Below are positions 37,432 to 45,519 of a DNA stretch of 64,000 bases, in pieces. Every line of letters starts with the position of its first letter. Within the stretch, counting starts at the first letter, position 1. Below the pieces are notes generated by a model. That model saw only the letters and a program-made list of their open reading frames with translations, was not told the DNA's origin and did not search any database. The stretch is taken from NCBI GenBank assembly GCA_045127535.1, contig JBGVQN010000067.1:1-64000 (forward strand), written 5' to 3'. Made by a program: the position numbers and the translations under genes. This stretch comes from UBA2942 sp045127535. GTDB taxonomy: Bacteria; Bacillota; Clostridia; Lachnospirales; Lachnospiraceae.

Positions 37432-37484
37432 TTTCTGCCAGCAGAAGGAATCACTTTGCACTTATGGAAAGGAGTGATTCGTCA

Positions 37485-37697
37485 ATGGAACCAAATCAGA
37501 AAAAAATAGAAGATATTGTGGCTATGCTGGACAGCTTTATGGCAGAAGGCGGCGGTCACATGAACATTACGGAGGGTACAGGCTCTGAGGATACAGAGAA
37601 AACTGTGACAACCATGGGTTGTCTGGACTGTGCAGCAGGCAATCTTGCCTGCTCCGTACCTACCCTGCATCAGGGACTGGACGGCCAGGAAGAATAA
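37485..37697 (+). CDS. Small cysteine-rich paralog of the glycyl-radical subunit (function unknown)
   Basis: A 70-residue protein starting at ATG 37485 behind GAAAGGAGTGATTCGTC. Its first half (KKIEDIVAMLDSFMAEGGGH) aligns with the N-terminus of the glycyl-radical protein encoded next (QVQNLVNMLDGYAEKGGHH), but the radical loop is replaced by a cysteine-rich segment GCLDCAAGNLACSVP with C-x2-C and one further cysteine. It could dock on the same site of the core enzyme as a regulator, metal or redox switch, or chaperone; this is inference. I know no named family for it. Confidence 0.85.
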   Translation: MEPNQKKIEDIVAMLDSFMAEGGGHMNITEGTGSEDTEKTVTTMGCLDCAAGNLACSVPTLHQGLDGQEE

Positions 37698-37719
37698 ATT
37701 ATTTAAGGAGGAAATCATA

Positions 37720-37959
37720 ATGGCAAGCGAAGCTCAGGTTCAGAATCTTGTAAATATGTTAGATGGCTATGCAGAAAAAGGTGGACATCATCTGAATGTC
37801 AATGTATTTAACAGAGAGACACTGTTAGATGCACAGGCACATCCGGAAAAGTATCCACAGCTGACGATCCGTGTATCTGGTTATGCAGTAAACTTCATTA
37901 AGCTGACCAAGAAGCAGCAGGATGATGTTATTTCCAGAACCTTCCATGAGGCTATGTAA
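37720..37959 (+). CDS. Stand-alone glycyl-radical domain subunit (GrcA-like) of pyruvate formate-lyase
   Basis: A 79-residue protein starting at ATG 37720 behind TTAAGGAGGAAATCATA. From residue 25 it matches the last 60 residues of ordinary pyruvate formate-lyase: HLNVNVFNRETLLDAQAHP, then LTIRVSGYAVNFIKLT with the radical glycine at G54. E. coli GrcA (YfiD) is a spare part for oxygen-damaged enzyme; here it appears to be the only source of the radical, since the core lacks its own loop. The activase gene follows 130 bp downstream. Confidence 0.93.
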   Translation: MASEAQVQNLVNMLDGYAEKGGHHLNVNVFNRETLLDAQAHPEKYPQLTIRVSGYAVNFIKLTKKQQDDVISRTFHEAM

Positions 37960-37981
37960 TAAATAAAATATCCTTTTGAAA

Positions 37982-38020
37982 GTCGCTGCAGGGATAGTTG
38001 CTATTCTTGCAGCGATTTTC
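37982..38020 (+). terminator. Terminator after the glycyl-radical subunit gene
   Basis: TCGCTGCA (37983) pairs with TGCAGCGA (38008) with an inner ATAG/CTAT stem, followed by TTTT. It probably sets the level of pflA relative to the upstream genes. Confidence 0.7.
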
Positions 38021-38088
38021 CTTTCCCGGAGATGGCAAAAGGAGCGTATATATAATTGAGAAACAGAGAGAAGGGGACTTTAAGTATC

Positions 38089-38847
38089 ATGATTGGGAAA
38101 ATTCATTCACTGGAAAGCTTTGGTACCGTAGACGGACCGGGAACACGCTTTGTGGTATTTGTAAAGGGCTGTCCCATGCGATGTCTCTACTGTCATAACC
38201 CGGATACCTGGGACATGACAGGAGCGAAGGAAATGACTGTAGATGAAATACTGGAAAAGTATCAGTCTGCAAAAGAATTTTACCGGAACGGCGGTCTTAC
38301 TGTAACAGGGGGAGAACCGTTGGTACAGATTGATTTTGTAACAGAACTGTTTGAAAAAGCAAGGGCACTGGGAATACACACTTGTCTGGATACCTCTGGT
38401 ATTACCTTCAGGGAGGATTCCAAAGAAGTGCTGGCCAAATATGACAGGCTGATGGCAGTGACTAACCTGGTGATGTTGGATATTAAGCACATTGATGATA
38501 CAGAGCATAGAAAACTGACAGGACAGTCCAATCAGAACATTCTGGCATTTGCCCGATATTTAGACAGAAAAGGGGTAGACGTGTGGATCCGCCACGTGGT
38601 AGTACCCGGTATTACAGATGTGGAAGGCTATCTGGTCCGATTAGGAGAATTTATGGCAGAGCTTCATAATGTGAAGGCTCTGGATGTGCTGCCTTACCAT
38701 ACTATGGGAATTGTTAAGTATGAAAAACTGGGAATAGAATATCCTTTAAAAGGGGTAAAGCCTTTGAGCAAGCAGGAAGCAGTGAAAGCCAGAAATGTGA
38801 TTTTGCGTGCCTATAAACAAAAAAAACAGGGAGATTCTCTGGTATAA
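38089..38847 (+). CDS. pflA: Pyruvate formate-lyase activating enzyme
   Basis: A 252-residue radical SAM activase. The cluster ligands are C28, C32 and C35 in CPMRCLYC; the SAM-binding VTGGEPL motif lies near residue 77 and DTSGI near 106. It abstracts hydrogen from the radical glycine, here expected to be on the separate small subunit. The start at ATG 38089 is set by the family N-terminus (MIGKIHSLESFGTVDGPG); a TTG 11 codons earlier is less likely. Weak ribosome binding site AAGGGGAC. Confidence 0.95.
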   Translation: MIGKIHSLESFGTVDGPGTRFVVFVKGCPMRCLYCHNPDTWDMTGAKEMTVDEILEKYQSAKEFYRNGGLTVTGGEPLVQIDFVTELFEKARALGIHTCLDTSGITFREDSKEVLAKYDRLMAVTNLVMLDIKHIDDTEHRKLTGQSNQNILAFARYLDRKGVDVWIRHVVVPGITDVEGYLVRLGEFMAELHNVKALDVLPYHTMGIVKYEKLGIEYPLKGVKPLSKQEAVKARNVILRAYKQKKQGDSLV

Positions 38848-38884
38848 CGGGTCAGCAATTTCCTGTTCTTCAAATAATTTCTAC

Positions 38885-38913
38885 TTGCATTCCATGTATG
38901 TATGTATTAAAAT
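38885..38913 (+). promoter_or_regulatory. Probable promoter of the ferredoxin gene
   Basis: TTGCAT (38885-38890), 17-bp spacer, TAAAAT (38908-38913). Confidence 0.55.
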
Positions 38914-38985
38914 AAACACGATAGAACGTTGTACATTTACTGTGCAATTGACTAAATATATTTATCTTATGAGGAGGAAACGGTT

Positions 38986-39153
38986 ATGGCATATAAGATT
39001 ACAGATGCATGTCTGTCTTGTGGAAGCTGTGCAGACGCATGTCCAGTAGGTGCGATCTCTGAAGGAGATGGCAAGTATGAAATCGACGAGAGCGCATGCT
39101 TAGATTGCGGTGCTTGTGCTGCTACATGTCCAGTAGAAGCAATCGAGGAGTAA
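38986..39153 (+). CDS. 2[4Fe-4S] ferredoxin
   Basis: A 55-residue clostridial ferredoxin (MAYKITDACLSCGSCADACP). Both cluster motifs are perfect: CLSCGSCADACPVG and CLDCGACAATCPVE. It carries low-potential electrons in the cytoplasm and could reduce the PflA cluster or serve other anaerobic enzymes. It starts at ATG 38986 behind TGAGGAGGAAACGGTT. Confidence 0.97.
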   Translation: MAYKITDACLSCGSCADACPVGAISEGDGKYEIDESACLDCGACAATCPVEAIEE

Positions 39154-39185
39154 TGTACATTTGCTGTGTATGAATACATAGCCTG

Positions 39186-39223
39186 AGGGGCTTTCTCTAT
39201 TGACAGAGAAGGTCCCCTTTTTT
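39186..39223 (+). terminator. Terminator after the ferredoxin gene
   Basis: AGGGG-CTTTCTCT (39186) pairs with AGAGAAGG-TCCCCT (39205) followed by TTTTT. Confidence 0.82.
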
Positions 39224-39279
39224 GTTGTGATTTACCAGAATACAGCTGTTAATATCCGAAACTGTGTATGAAAAGATGG

Positions 39280-39308
39280 TTGCAAATCCATACTGACTGG
39301 GGTATGAT
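39280..39308 (+). promoter_or_regulatory. Promoter of the GT2-YfhO operon
   Basis: TTGCAA (39280-39285), 17-bp spacer, TATGAT (39303-39308). Confidence 0.65.
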
Positions 39309-39429
39309 AAGTTGATGGTCATTTATGTGACCAATCAGAATCGTGGTGCCAGGAAGTATGCAAGGGGAGTGCACAAGCTTGAAAAAAGGGACTATCTGGA
39401 CCGCAGAATATGAAAGGTTGGTGTGTAAA

Positions 39430-40380
39430 ATGGGTGCAAAACAGCTTACATTGATTGTACCTGCCTATAATGAGCAGGAGACCTTAGATGCATTTTATAG
39501 GGAAGCAGAGCGGGTAACAGCTTCTATGGAAGTGGATATTGAATATCTATTTGTAGATGATGGTTCTTCTGATCAGACTATGGAGATCCTTCACAGGCTG
39601 GCTGCACAGGATGAGCGGGTGCATTACATATCTTTTTCACGAAATTTTGGTAAGGAGGCAGCCATCTATGCAGGGCTGGAACATGCAGCAGGCGATTATG
39701 TAGCCATTCTGGATGCAGATTTACAGGATCCGCCGGCACTGCTGCCTCAGATGCTTCATGCGGTGACAGAGGAGGGATATGACTGTGTAGGAACCAGACG
39801 TGTTACACGGGCAGGAGAACCCCCAATTCGTTCTTTCTTTGCCAGAATGTTTTATAAGCTGATCAATCAGATGTCTAAAACCGAGGTGGTAGATGGAGCC
39901 AGAGATTTCCAGCTCATGCAGCGCAAGGTGGTGGATGCAATTCTTTCCATGGGAGAGTACAACCGGTTTTCCAAGGGTATTTTTGGCTGGGTTGGTTATA
40001 AAAAGAAGTGGCTGGAATATGAAAATATAGAGCGTGTGGCAGGAGAGACCAAGTGGTCTTTTTGGAGCCTGTTTATTTATGCCATAGATGGGATTGTGGC
40101 CTTTTCCACCACTCCTCTGGTATTGTCTTCTGTGTGCGGTATTTTGTTCTGCCTGGTGGCCTTTATTATGATACTGGTCATTATTATTAAGACCCTGGCA
40201 TTTGGTGATCCTACCTCTGGCTGGCCTTCTATGGTGTGTATTATTATGCTGGTATCTGGTGTACAGCTGTTTTGCATGGGTATTTTGGGACAGTATATGG
40301 CCAAGACTTATCTGGAAACCAAGAAAAGACCCATTTATCTGATTGGAGAGGCAAAGCTTGGTGGAAAACAGCAGCAGTAA
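39430..40380 (+). CDS. Family 2 glycosyltransferase, polyprenyl-phosphate type (CsbB/GtrB-like)
   Basis: A 316-residue protein: a GT2 catalytic domain (LIVPAYNEQETLDAF at residue 9; FVDDGSSDQT; the metal-binding DADLQDPP; the QxxRW-equivalent around EYNRFSKGIFGW) and two C-terminal transmembrane helices. Such enzymes load a sugar on undecaprenyl phosphate at the inner face of the membrane. Start chosen at ATG 39430, where the family begins. It is followed after 22 bp by a YfhO-like gene, the same pairing as csbB-yfhO in Bacillus, which glycosylates lipoteichoic acid. Confidence 0.9.
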   Translation: MGAKQLTLIVPAYNEQETLDAFYREAERVTASMEVDIEYLFVDDGSSDQTMEILHRLAAQDERVHYISFSRNFGKEAAIYAGLEHAAGDYVAILDADLQDPPALLPQMLHAVTEEGYDCVGTRRVTRAGEPPIRSFFARMFYKLINQMSKTEVVDGARDFQLMQRKVVDAILSMGEYNRFSKGIFGWVGYKKKWLEYENIERVAGETKWSFWSLFIYAIDGIVAFSTTPLVLSSVCGILFCLVAFIMILVIIIKTLAFGDPTSGWPSMVCIIMLVSGVQLFCMGILGQYMAKTYLETKKRPIYLIGEAKLGGKQQQ

Positions 40381-40402
40381 TATAATAAGAAAGAGGATGC
40401 TT

Positions 40403-43171
40403 ATGTGGAATCAATACAGAAAATGGACAGTCTGGCTGCAGGATTATGCAGAAAACTGGCATACAAAAGAATCAAAATACCGGAAACGTGTATTTCTTCT
40501 GTTATACACAGTCCTGTTTCTGGTTATGACAGGCATTGTGTTCTGGCCTTTTTTCAAAGAAGGAAAGACTTTTATCTGGGTGGGAGGTGCTTCAGACGGC
40601 TGGGCGCAGCATTACACTGCACTGGTGTATTATGGCCGGTGGCTTCGTGATATTGCAGAGCAGATTTTTATAGAGCATAACTTTTCCATTCCTACTTTTT
40701 CTTTTAGTATGGGTTATGGGTCGGATTTATTTACTACCCTGCATTATTATGTAATTGGAGATCCTCTGGATCTGCTGTCTGCATTTGTGCCTTCTGATCT
40801 GACCCAGTATTTATATGGAGCATTGATTGTGCTGCGGCTGTATCTGGCAGGACTGGCCTTTTCCGCTTTTTGTTTTTACAAAAAAAAGCCAAAGACTGTG
40901 GGGGTGATGGCAGGTGCATTTGTATATGTATTTTGTGGCTTTGCTTTGTATGCAGCAGTACGTCATCCTTATTTTACAAATCCCATGATATATCTTCCCC
41001 TGCTTTTATTAGGGGCGGAAAAATATTTACAGGAAAAACGGCCATGGCTGTTTATCGGCATGGTATTTGTATCGGCAGTGAGCAATTTTTATTTCTTTTA
41101 TATGCTGGTGCTGCTGACCGTATTGTATGTGCTGTTTAGACTGTTTATGATTTATGACAAAAAACAGTTTGGACAGGCAGCGGCCACAGTGCTGCAGATG
41201 ATTGGTTATGCCATTGTGGGAGTCATGCTGAGTGCGGTGATCTTGCTGCCGGTATTGTATCTGTTTTTTGGAGATCCCCGTTCTGGCAGTGGTTATGTGG
41301 CTCCGGTGGTCTATTCTTTGAACTATTATAAGAAGTTTCTTTCTTCTTTTGTATCCTTTGATACACCAGGATACTGGAATTATATGGGGTATTCTGCAGT
41401 GGCGCTGCTGTCGGTGGTACTGCTCTTCCTGCAGAAAAAAAAGCACACCCATCTGAAAGCAGGTTTTCTGCTGCTGACTGCATTTTTGATGGTGCCTTTG
41501 GCAGGACGCATTTTGAATGGATTTTCTTATGTAACCAACCGTTGGGTATGGGGTTATAGCATGCTGGTGGCATATATTGTGGTGATGACCTGGGACAGTC
41601 TCCTTGCTATGACCAGAAAGCAGTTGATTTGTCTTGTGGCAGTCATTGGACTTTGCATGGGGGCATTCCTGGTGATAGGAGCATCCACCACAGTGAATTT
41701 TGCTTTTTCTATTATTATGATGCTGCTGATTCTGTTGGCTGTTATGATGTGGAGGGATGGAAGACAGGCTGAAAAGAAGCCTGTTATGGAAGCTGTGCTG
41801 CTGGTGCTGGTACTGGCAGGCATCAGCGGCAATGCCTGGTTTGGATACTCAGATGCAGGGAAAAATTATGTATCCCAGTTTAAGGACAGCAGTGAAGTGA
41901 CAGCGTCTATGGAACATACAGATTCCAATGCGATTAGGAATTTGGGGGATGAGGATGGATTTTACCGGTATTCCGGTACGACTCTGTTCCCCAATTCCAC
42001 TCTGTTAAGCGGCATGTCCAGTACCCAGTATTTCTGGAGTCTTTCCAATGGCGCCATAGTAGATTATTTTGAAACCATGTCTGCCCTGGAAGCCTCCACC
42101 TATTGTTACCGGGAATTAGACGGACGGACAGCCCTTCATGCTCTTGCTGGTGTCAGGTATTATATTACCAAAAACATAAAATCTCAGGAGCGGTTTGTGC
42201 CTTATGGATATGAAGAAATGGAACAGGAAAATCCTGATTACCGAGTTTTTGAAAATGCCTATGCACTGCCTTTGGGATATACGTATGACAGTTATCTGCT
42301 GTGGGAGGACATAGAAGGATTAGATGCTGCCGGCAGACAGGAAGCACTGCTCCAGGGAGTTTTATTGGAAGAAGCACCGGAAGGATATGCTCATACAGAA
42401 ACTGCCCCTTCTGCAGAAGCAGTGGATTATACCATCACCTGTGATGAGGGAGTGACCATGGAGGATAATACCTTTACCGTTACCCAGACGGGAGCCGTTG
42501 CAACCCTGGAGTTTACAGGACTGCCACAGTGTGAAACTTATCTGGATATCTTAGGGCTGACCTTTCAAGGGGAGCCGGATACAGCTGATTTGCAGATCTG
42601 TGGAATGACTGCAGAAGGGGTAAGGGTTGTAAAAAAGCTCACCTATTATACAGAACGTTATTCCTGGTACAGTGACAGACACGATTTTCTGGTAAATCTT
42701 TGCTACAGTGAAGATGCCAGAACCACCATTGCCATTACGTTTTCTGAACAGGGTACGTACTGTTTTGAAAAGATGGCTGTTATCTGCCAGCCTATGGAAA
42801 GCTATGAAACAGCAGTGGCTGCTTTACAGGAAGATGTATTGGAGGGGGTAGACCTGCATAATGATAACAGTTCTTATTCCACCAGCCGGGTAACGGGACG
42901 GATTACACTGGAAGAGTCTAAGATGCTCTGTCTCTCTATTCCATATTCCACGGGGTGGAAAGCATATGTAGACGGAGAGGAACAGCCTCTGTTACAGGCA
43001 AATGTGATGTATATGGCCCTGAAACTGGATGCAGGAGCGCATACCATTGAATTGGTTTATGAGACACCGGGACTGAAAGTGGGACTGATCATCAGCTGCT
43101 TAGGTGCAGTGGCTGCAGGTGGTCTGTATCTGCTGCATAGAGGAAGAAAGAAAAAGCAGATGGTATTATAA
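40403..43171 (+). CDS. YfhO family membrane glycosyltransferase (GT-C type)
   Basis: A 922-residue protein with about 12-13 transmembrane segments in the first 500 residues, a large extracellular domain (about 500-890), and a last helix before RRGRKKKQ. The first outer loop holds GGASDGWAQHY with the Asp of GT-C enzymes, and the C-terminal domain has the YfhO motif SIPYSTGWKAYVDGE. It would transfer sugars from the polyprenyl carrier made by its neighbour to a surface polymer. Start at ATG 40403 behind AAGAGG. Confidence 0.9.
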   Translation: MWNQYRKWTVWLQDYAENWHTKESKYRKRVFLLLYTVLFLVMTGIVFWPFFKEGKTFIWVGGASDGWAQHYTALVYYGRWLRDIAEQIFIEHNFSIPTFSFSMGYGSDLFTTLHYYVIGDPLDLLSAFVPSDLTQYLYGALIVLRLYLAGLAFSAFCFYKKKPKTVGVMAGAFVYVFCGFALYAAVRHPYFTNPMIYLPLLLLGAEKYLQEKRPWLFIGMVFVSAVSNFYFFYMLVLLTVLYVLFRLFMIYDKKQFGQAAATVLQMIGYAIVGVMLSAVILLPVLYLFFGDPRSGSGYVAPVVYSLNYYKKFLSSFVSFDTPGYWNYMGYSAVALLSVVLLFLQKKKHTHLKAGFLLLTAFLMVPLAGRILNGFSYVTNRWVWGYSMLVAYIVVMTWDSLLAMTRKQLICLVAVIGLCMGAFLVIGASTTVNFAFSIIMMLLILLAVMMWRDGRQAEKKPVMEAVLLVLVLAGISGNAWFGYSDAGKNYVSQFKDSSEVTASMEHTDSNAIRNLGDEDGFYRYSGTTLFPNSTLLSGMSSTQYFWSLSNGAIVDYFETMSALEASTYCYRELDGRTALHALAGVRYYITKNIKSQERFVPYGYEEMEQENPDYRVFENAYALPLGYTYDSYLLWEDIEGLDAAGRQEALLQGVLLEEAPEGYAHTETAPSAEAVDYTITCDEGVTMEDNTFTVTQTGAVATLEFTGLPQCETYLDILGLTFQGEPDTADLQICGMTAEGVRVVKKLTYYTERYSWYSDRHDFLVNLCYSEDARTTIAITFSEQGTYCFEKMAVICQPMESYETAVAALQEDVLEGVDLHNDNSSYSTSRVTGRITLEESKMLCLSIPYSTGWKAYVDGEEQPLLQANVMYMALKLDAGAHTIELVYETPGLKVGLIISCLGAVAAGGLYLLHRGRKKKQMVL

Positions 43172-43180
43172 TATTTACAG

Positions 43181-43213
43181 GCGGTTATGTGATAAAAAGC
43201 ATGACCGCTTTTT
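43181..43213 (+). terminator. Terminator after the YfhO-like gene
   Basis: GCGGTTATG (43181) pairs with CATGACCGC (43200), one mismatch, then TTTTT. Confidence 0.75.
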
Positions 43214-43217
43214 ATAT

Positions 43218-43480
43218 AAAATAGAATCTCGCTTTGCGAGATTCTCCGCCTGGGTTGGGTCGCTTCAGCGACATAATTCCTCTCAGCCGCAGTGTGATCC
43301 TGCCCGGAGTTTTTTTATTATATAGGAAATTTGGAGGAATTTCCTATATAATAAAAAAATCGTATCTGTTCAGTACCCTCACAGATACCAGCAAAAAGCC
43401 ATGAAAATCACCTTGGGTGATGGAATTTTTACTTACAAAACTCTGGCGGAATAACGGCTTCTGAACAGTTACAAAATTTT
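43218..43480. repeat. Intergenic cluster of hairpins
   Basis: The gap before the sigma factor gene holds AGAATCTCGC-TTT-GCGAGATTCT (43223-43245), GTCGCT-TC-AGCGAC (43259-43272), and a perfect 22-bp inverted repeat TTTTTTTATTATATAGGAAA.../...CCTATATAATAAAAAAA (43310-43331 with 43338-43359). Further out, CTGTTCAG (about 43366) and CTGAACAG (about 43461) are complementary. Purpose unknown; a MITE-like relic or regulatory RNA are possible. Confidence 0.6.
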
Positions 43481-43542
43481 AAATCAAAATGAACCTTTTT
43501 AGGGATCAGGTTGTATATGTATATGAAAGGAGGACACAAGGA

Positions 43543-44037
43543 GTGATCAATCAATACATACGACAATATGGAAAGCGCCTATACGGTTTTTGCCTGTATC
43601 TCTGTGCAGATTCTTTTGAGGCAGATGATCTGTATCAGGAAACATGGCTGAAAGCAGTAAAGCATTTTTCCAAATATGACCCTGAAAAGGAGTTTGAACC
43701 ATGGATTACTAAAATCTGTGTGAACACATACAGAAATACCCTGCGGCGTATCACACGAAGTCCCTTGTTGGATTTTAGTACCAATGAGGAAAAGGACAGT
43801 GCGCTGCAGTCGGTGCCTGCACCGGAGCGTAAGGATTATGCCCCCTTGTATGAAGCCATTGATAAGCTTCCGGAAAAACTGAGATTGACGGTGATTTTGT
43901 TTTACTTCCGGGATATGGATGTTAAGGGAGTGGCAGAGGTTTTGCATGTGCCGGAGGGAACCATCAAATCCAGGCTGAGCAAAGCCCGGAAATTACTAAA
44001 GGAGGTGCTGACAGATGAAACAGATTTACAATTTTGA
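43543..44037 (+). CDS. ECF-type RNA polymerase sigma factor
   Basis: A 164-residue sigma-70 family ECF factor. Region 2 is LYGFCLYLCADSFEADDLYQ with the typical DDLxQETW core; region 4 ends with VPEGTIKSRLSKARKLLK. I choose GTG 43543, nine bases after AAAGGAGG; an ATG 18 codons earlier lacks a site. Its stop overlaps the next gene by 23 bp, so it is translationally coupled to a small membrane protein that may be its anti-sigma factor. Confidence 0.9.
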   Translation: MINQYIRQYGKRLYGFCLYLCADSFEADDLYQETWLKAVKHFSKYDPEKEFEPWITKICVNTYRNTLRRITRSPLLDFSTNEEKDSALQSVPAPERKDYAPLYEAIDKLPEKLRLTVILFYFRDMDVKGVAEVLHVPEGTIKSRLSKARKLLKEVLTDETDLQF

Positions 44038-44290
44038 ACAGTCTAATCCCCCTGTTCTGAATGAAAATATGCTGCGTCAGAAATTGGAGAAGCGAAAGGT
44101 ACAGCATCAGACCATGATTCTGGCTGCAGCGGGAATTTTGTTACAGGTTGTGATGCTGCTGACAGGTCTTTTATCAGCAAAGAGTTATCCGGTGATGGCA
44201 GTTGTCTGCTTTGCCTATGTGCTGATTTCAGCAGTAGGCAGCGGTGTCATTACTGTGATGTGTACACGAAAAGGAGGTATTGTATTATGA
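44015..44290 (+). CDS. Small membrane protein, possible anti-sigma factor
   Basis: A 91-residue protein with a charged N-terminal 30 residues (MKQIYNFEQSNPPVLNENML) and two hydrophobic segments (about 33-52 and 60-82). Its start lies inside the sigma gene and its stop overlaps the next start as ATGA. The arrangement cytoplasmic tail plus membrane anchor next to an ECF sigma gene suggests an anti-sigma role. No zinc-binding HxxxCxxC motif is present. Family not recognised. Confidence 0.75.
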   Translation: MKQIYNFEQSNPPVLNENMLRQKLEKRKVQHQTMILAAAGILLQVVMLLTGLLSAKSYPVMAVVCFAYVLISAVGSGVITVMCTRKGGIVL

Positions 44291-45186
44291 GAGTTGCAAT
44301 TGGAGTTCTTCTTATGTTGATTATTATGCTGGGTATTCCGGTTCTGATAGGTGTTTATGTATATCGGGATGCAAGGCGCAGAAATATGGATGCTGCCCTC
44401 TGGACCCTGGTGACCATGCTGGCTCCTGTGTTCATTGGTTTTATTATTTATCTGCTGGTACGTGGAAACTATTCTGATTTAAAATGTGCAAGATGCAGTG
44501 CCACGGTAAAAGAACAGTATGTGGTCTGCCCCAAGTGTGGTGTAAAGCTGCGCCCTACCTGTGGAAACTGCGGAACGCCTGTGGAAGCAGACTGGTCTGT
44601 ATGCCCAAGCTGTGCCCATCCTCTGTCCGAGCATGAAAGTGATATTGCAGTACCCATTCGCCCAAAGGATACTGTGCTGTGGAAGATTCTGGTGGCGGTG
44701 ATTGTGATTCCAGTGCTGCTGATGGTATTCCTGTTCGTCAGCTTTTCTACCATACCAAAAAGCGGTGGCAGCAGCATAATGTGTATTACCTGTGAGGAGT
44801 ATTTTGCGGCTCAGGACAATGAGGATGTGAAAGCGTGGTTTCAGGGGCTTGACAAAGCGTATGATAAGGCATATGCCCTGCGTTATATTCCAGAAGAGGG
44901 AGCAGAGGATGTATATGAAGAAGACGAGAACTGTTACTATCTGCTTTATGTGCCTGCTGCCGGTATAGAGACAGAACTGGGTGTTGGATACGGGGGCGGA
45001 CTGTTTCAGGACAGCTTTGTGGTTGACATGGACAACGGTACCATGGATGGCAATATGATATATTGTATTGGTATTTGTTATGATGGCAACCCGCAGTTAA
45101 AGGTGCGCTGTAATGGTGATGAGCTGACCTGTGAGGTAACAGATGTGACATATAATCCTACGATATTTGATGTGGCAGAGGACTAG
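44287..45186 (+). CDS. Membrane zinc-ribbon protein of the ECF sigma operon
   Basis: A 299-residue protein: two transmembrane helices at the N-terminus (about 5-25 and 37-60), two zinc ribbons with CARC/CPKC and CGNC/CPSC cysteine pairs (about 70-121), a third hydrophobic helix (about 139-160), and a C-terminal 130-residue domain probably outside the cell. The start ATG 44287 follows AAAGGAGGTATTGTATT and overlaps the upstream stop. By position it is part of the sensing or output machinery of the sigma factor. Function not known. Confidence 0.82.
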   Translation: MRVAIGVLLMLIIMLGIPVLIGVYVYRDARRRNMDAALWTLVTMLAPVFIGFIIYLLVRGNYSDLKCARCSATVKEQYVVCPKCGVKLRPTCGNCGTPVEADWSVCPSCAHPLSEHESDIAVPIRPKDTVLWKILVAVIVIPVLLMVFLFVSFSTIPKSGGSSIMCITCEEYFAAQDNEDVKAWFQGLDKAYDKAYALRYIPEEGAEDVYEEDENCYYLLYVPAAGIETELGVGYGGGLFQDSFVVDMDNGTMDGNMIYCIGICYDGNPQLKVRCNGDELTCEVTDVTYNPTIFDVAED

Positions 45187-45328
45187 ATGGATCATGAGTT
45201 TGCAGAGAAAGACAAATTGACTGCGTATGAATGGTATGGGCATTTATGAGATTTATATAGGAAAAATGCAGCAGAATCTTTCATGAATACTGCTGGATTT
45301 GACTTGGAGCACAAGTATGCGTTGCATG

Positions 45329-45374
45329 AAACTGAATTCCTGCAGCACTCAGGAATTCAGTTTGCAAACACCGG
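45329..45374. repeat. Hairpin repeat with GCAAAYACCGG tail, copy A
   Basis: AAACTGAATTCCTG pairs with CAGGAATTCAGTTT over 14 bp around a 7-nt loop, followed directly by GCAAACACCGG. A related copy at 46232-46278 lies on the other side of the MerR gene. The rest of the 333-bp gap (45187-45519) shows nothing else I can support. Confidence 0.65.
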
Positions 45375-45519
45375 ATAAAACAATAAATACAATTTTATAA
45401 AAAAAGGTGGTGAAGCACGTTTGAACCAAACCTCAAATGCTGGAAACAGATATCTCACATTTGAAGGAAGCGTTCATTTGGGCTTAACCGCCTTTTTGTA
45501 TGTAACAACTATTACATCT

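Noticed and set aside
37432..37719. Frameshift or sequencing error splitting a normal pyruvate formate-lyase
   Set aside because: The missing domain begins with its own start and ribosome binding site after an intervening independent gene, so a point error cannot explain the split.
43223..43359. CRISPR-like array
   Set aside because: The hairpins differ in sequence and spacing; no regular direct repeats or spacers.
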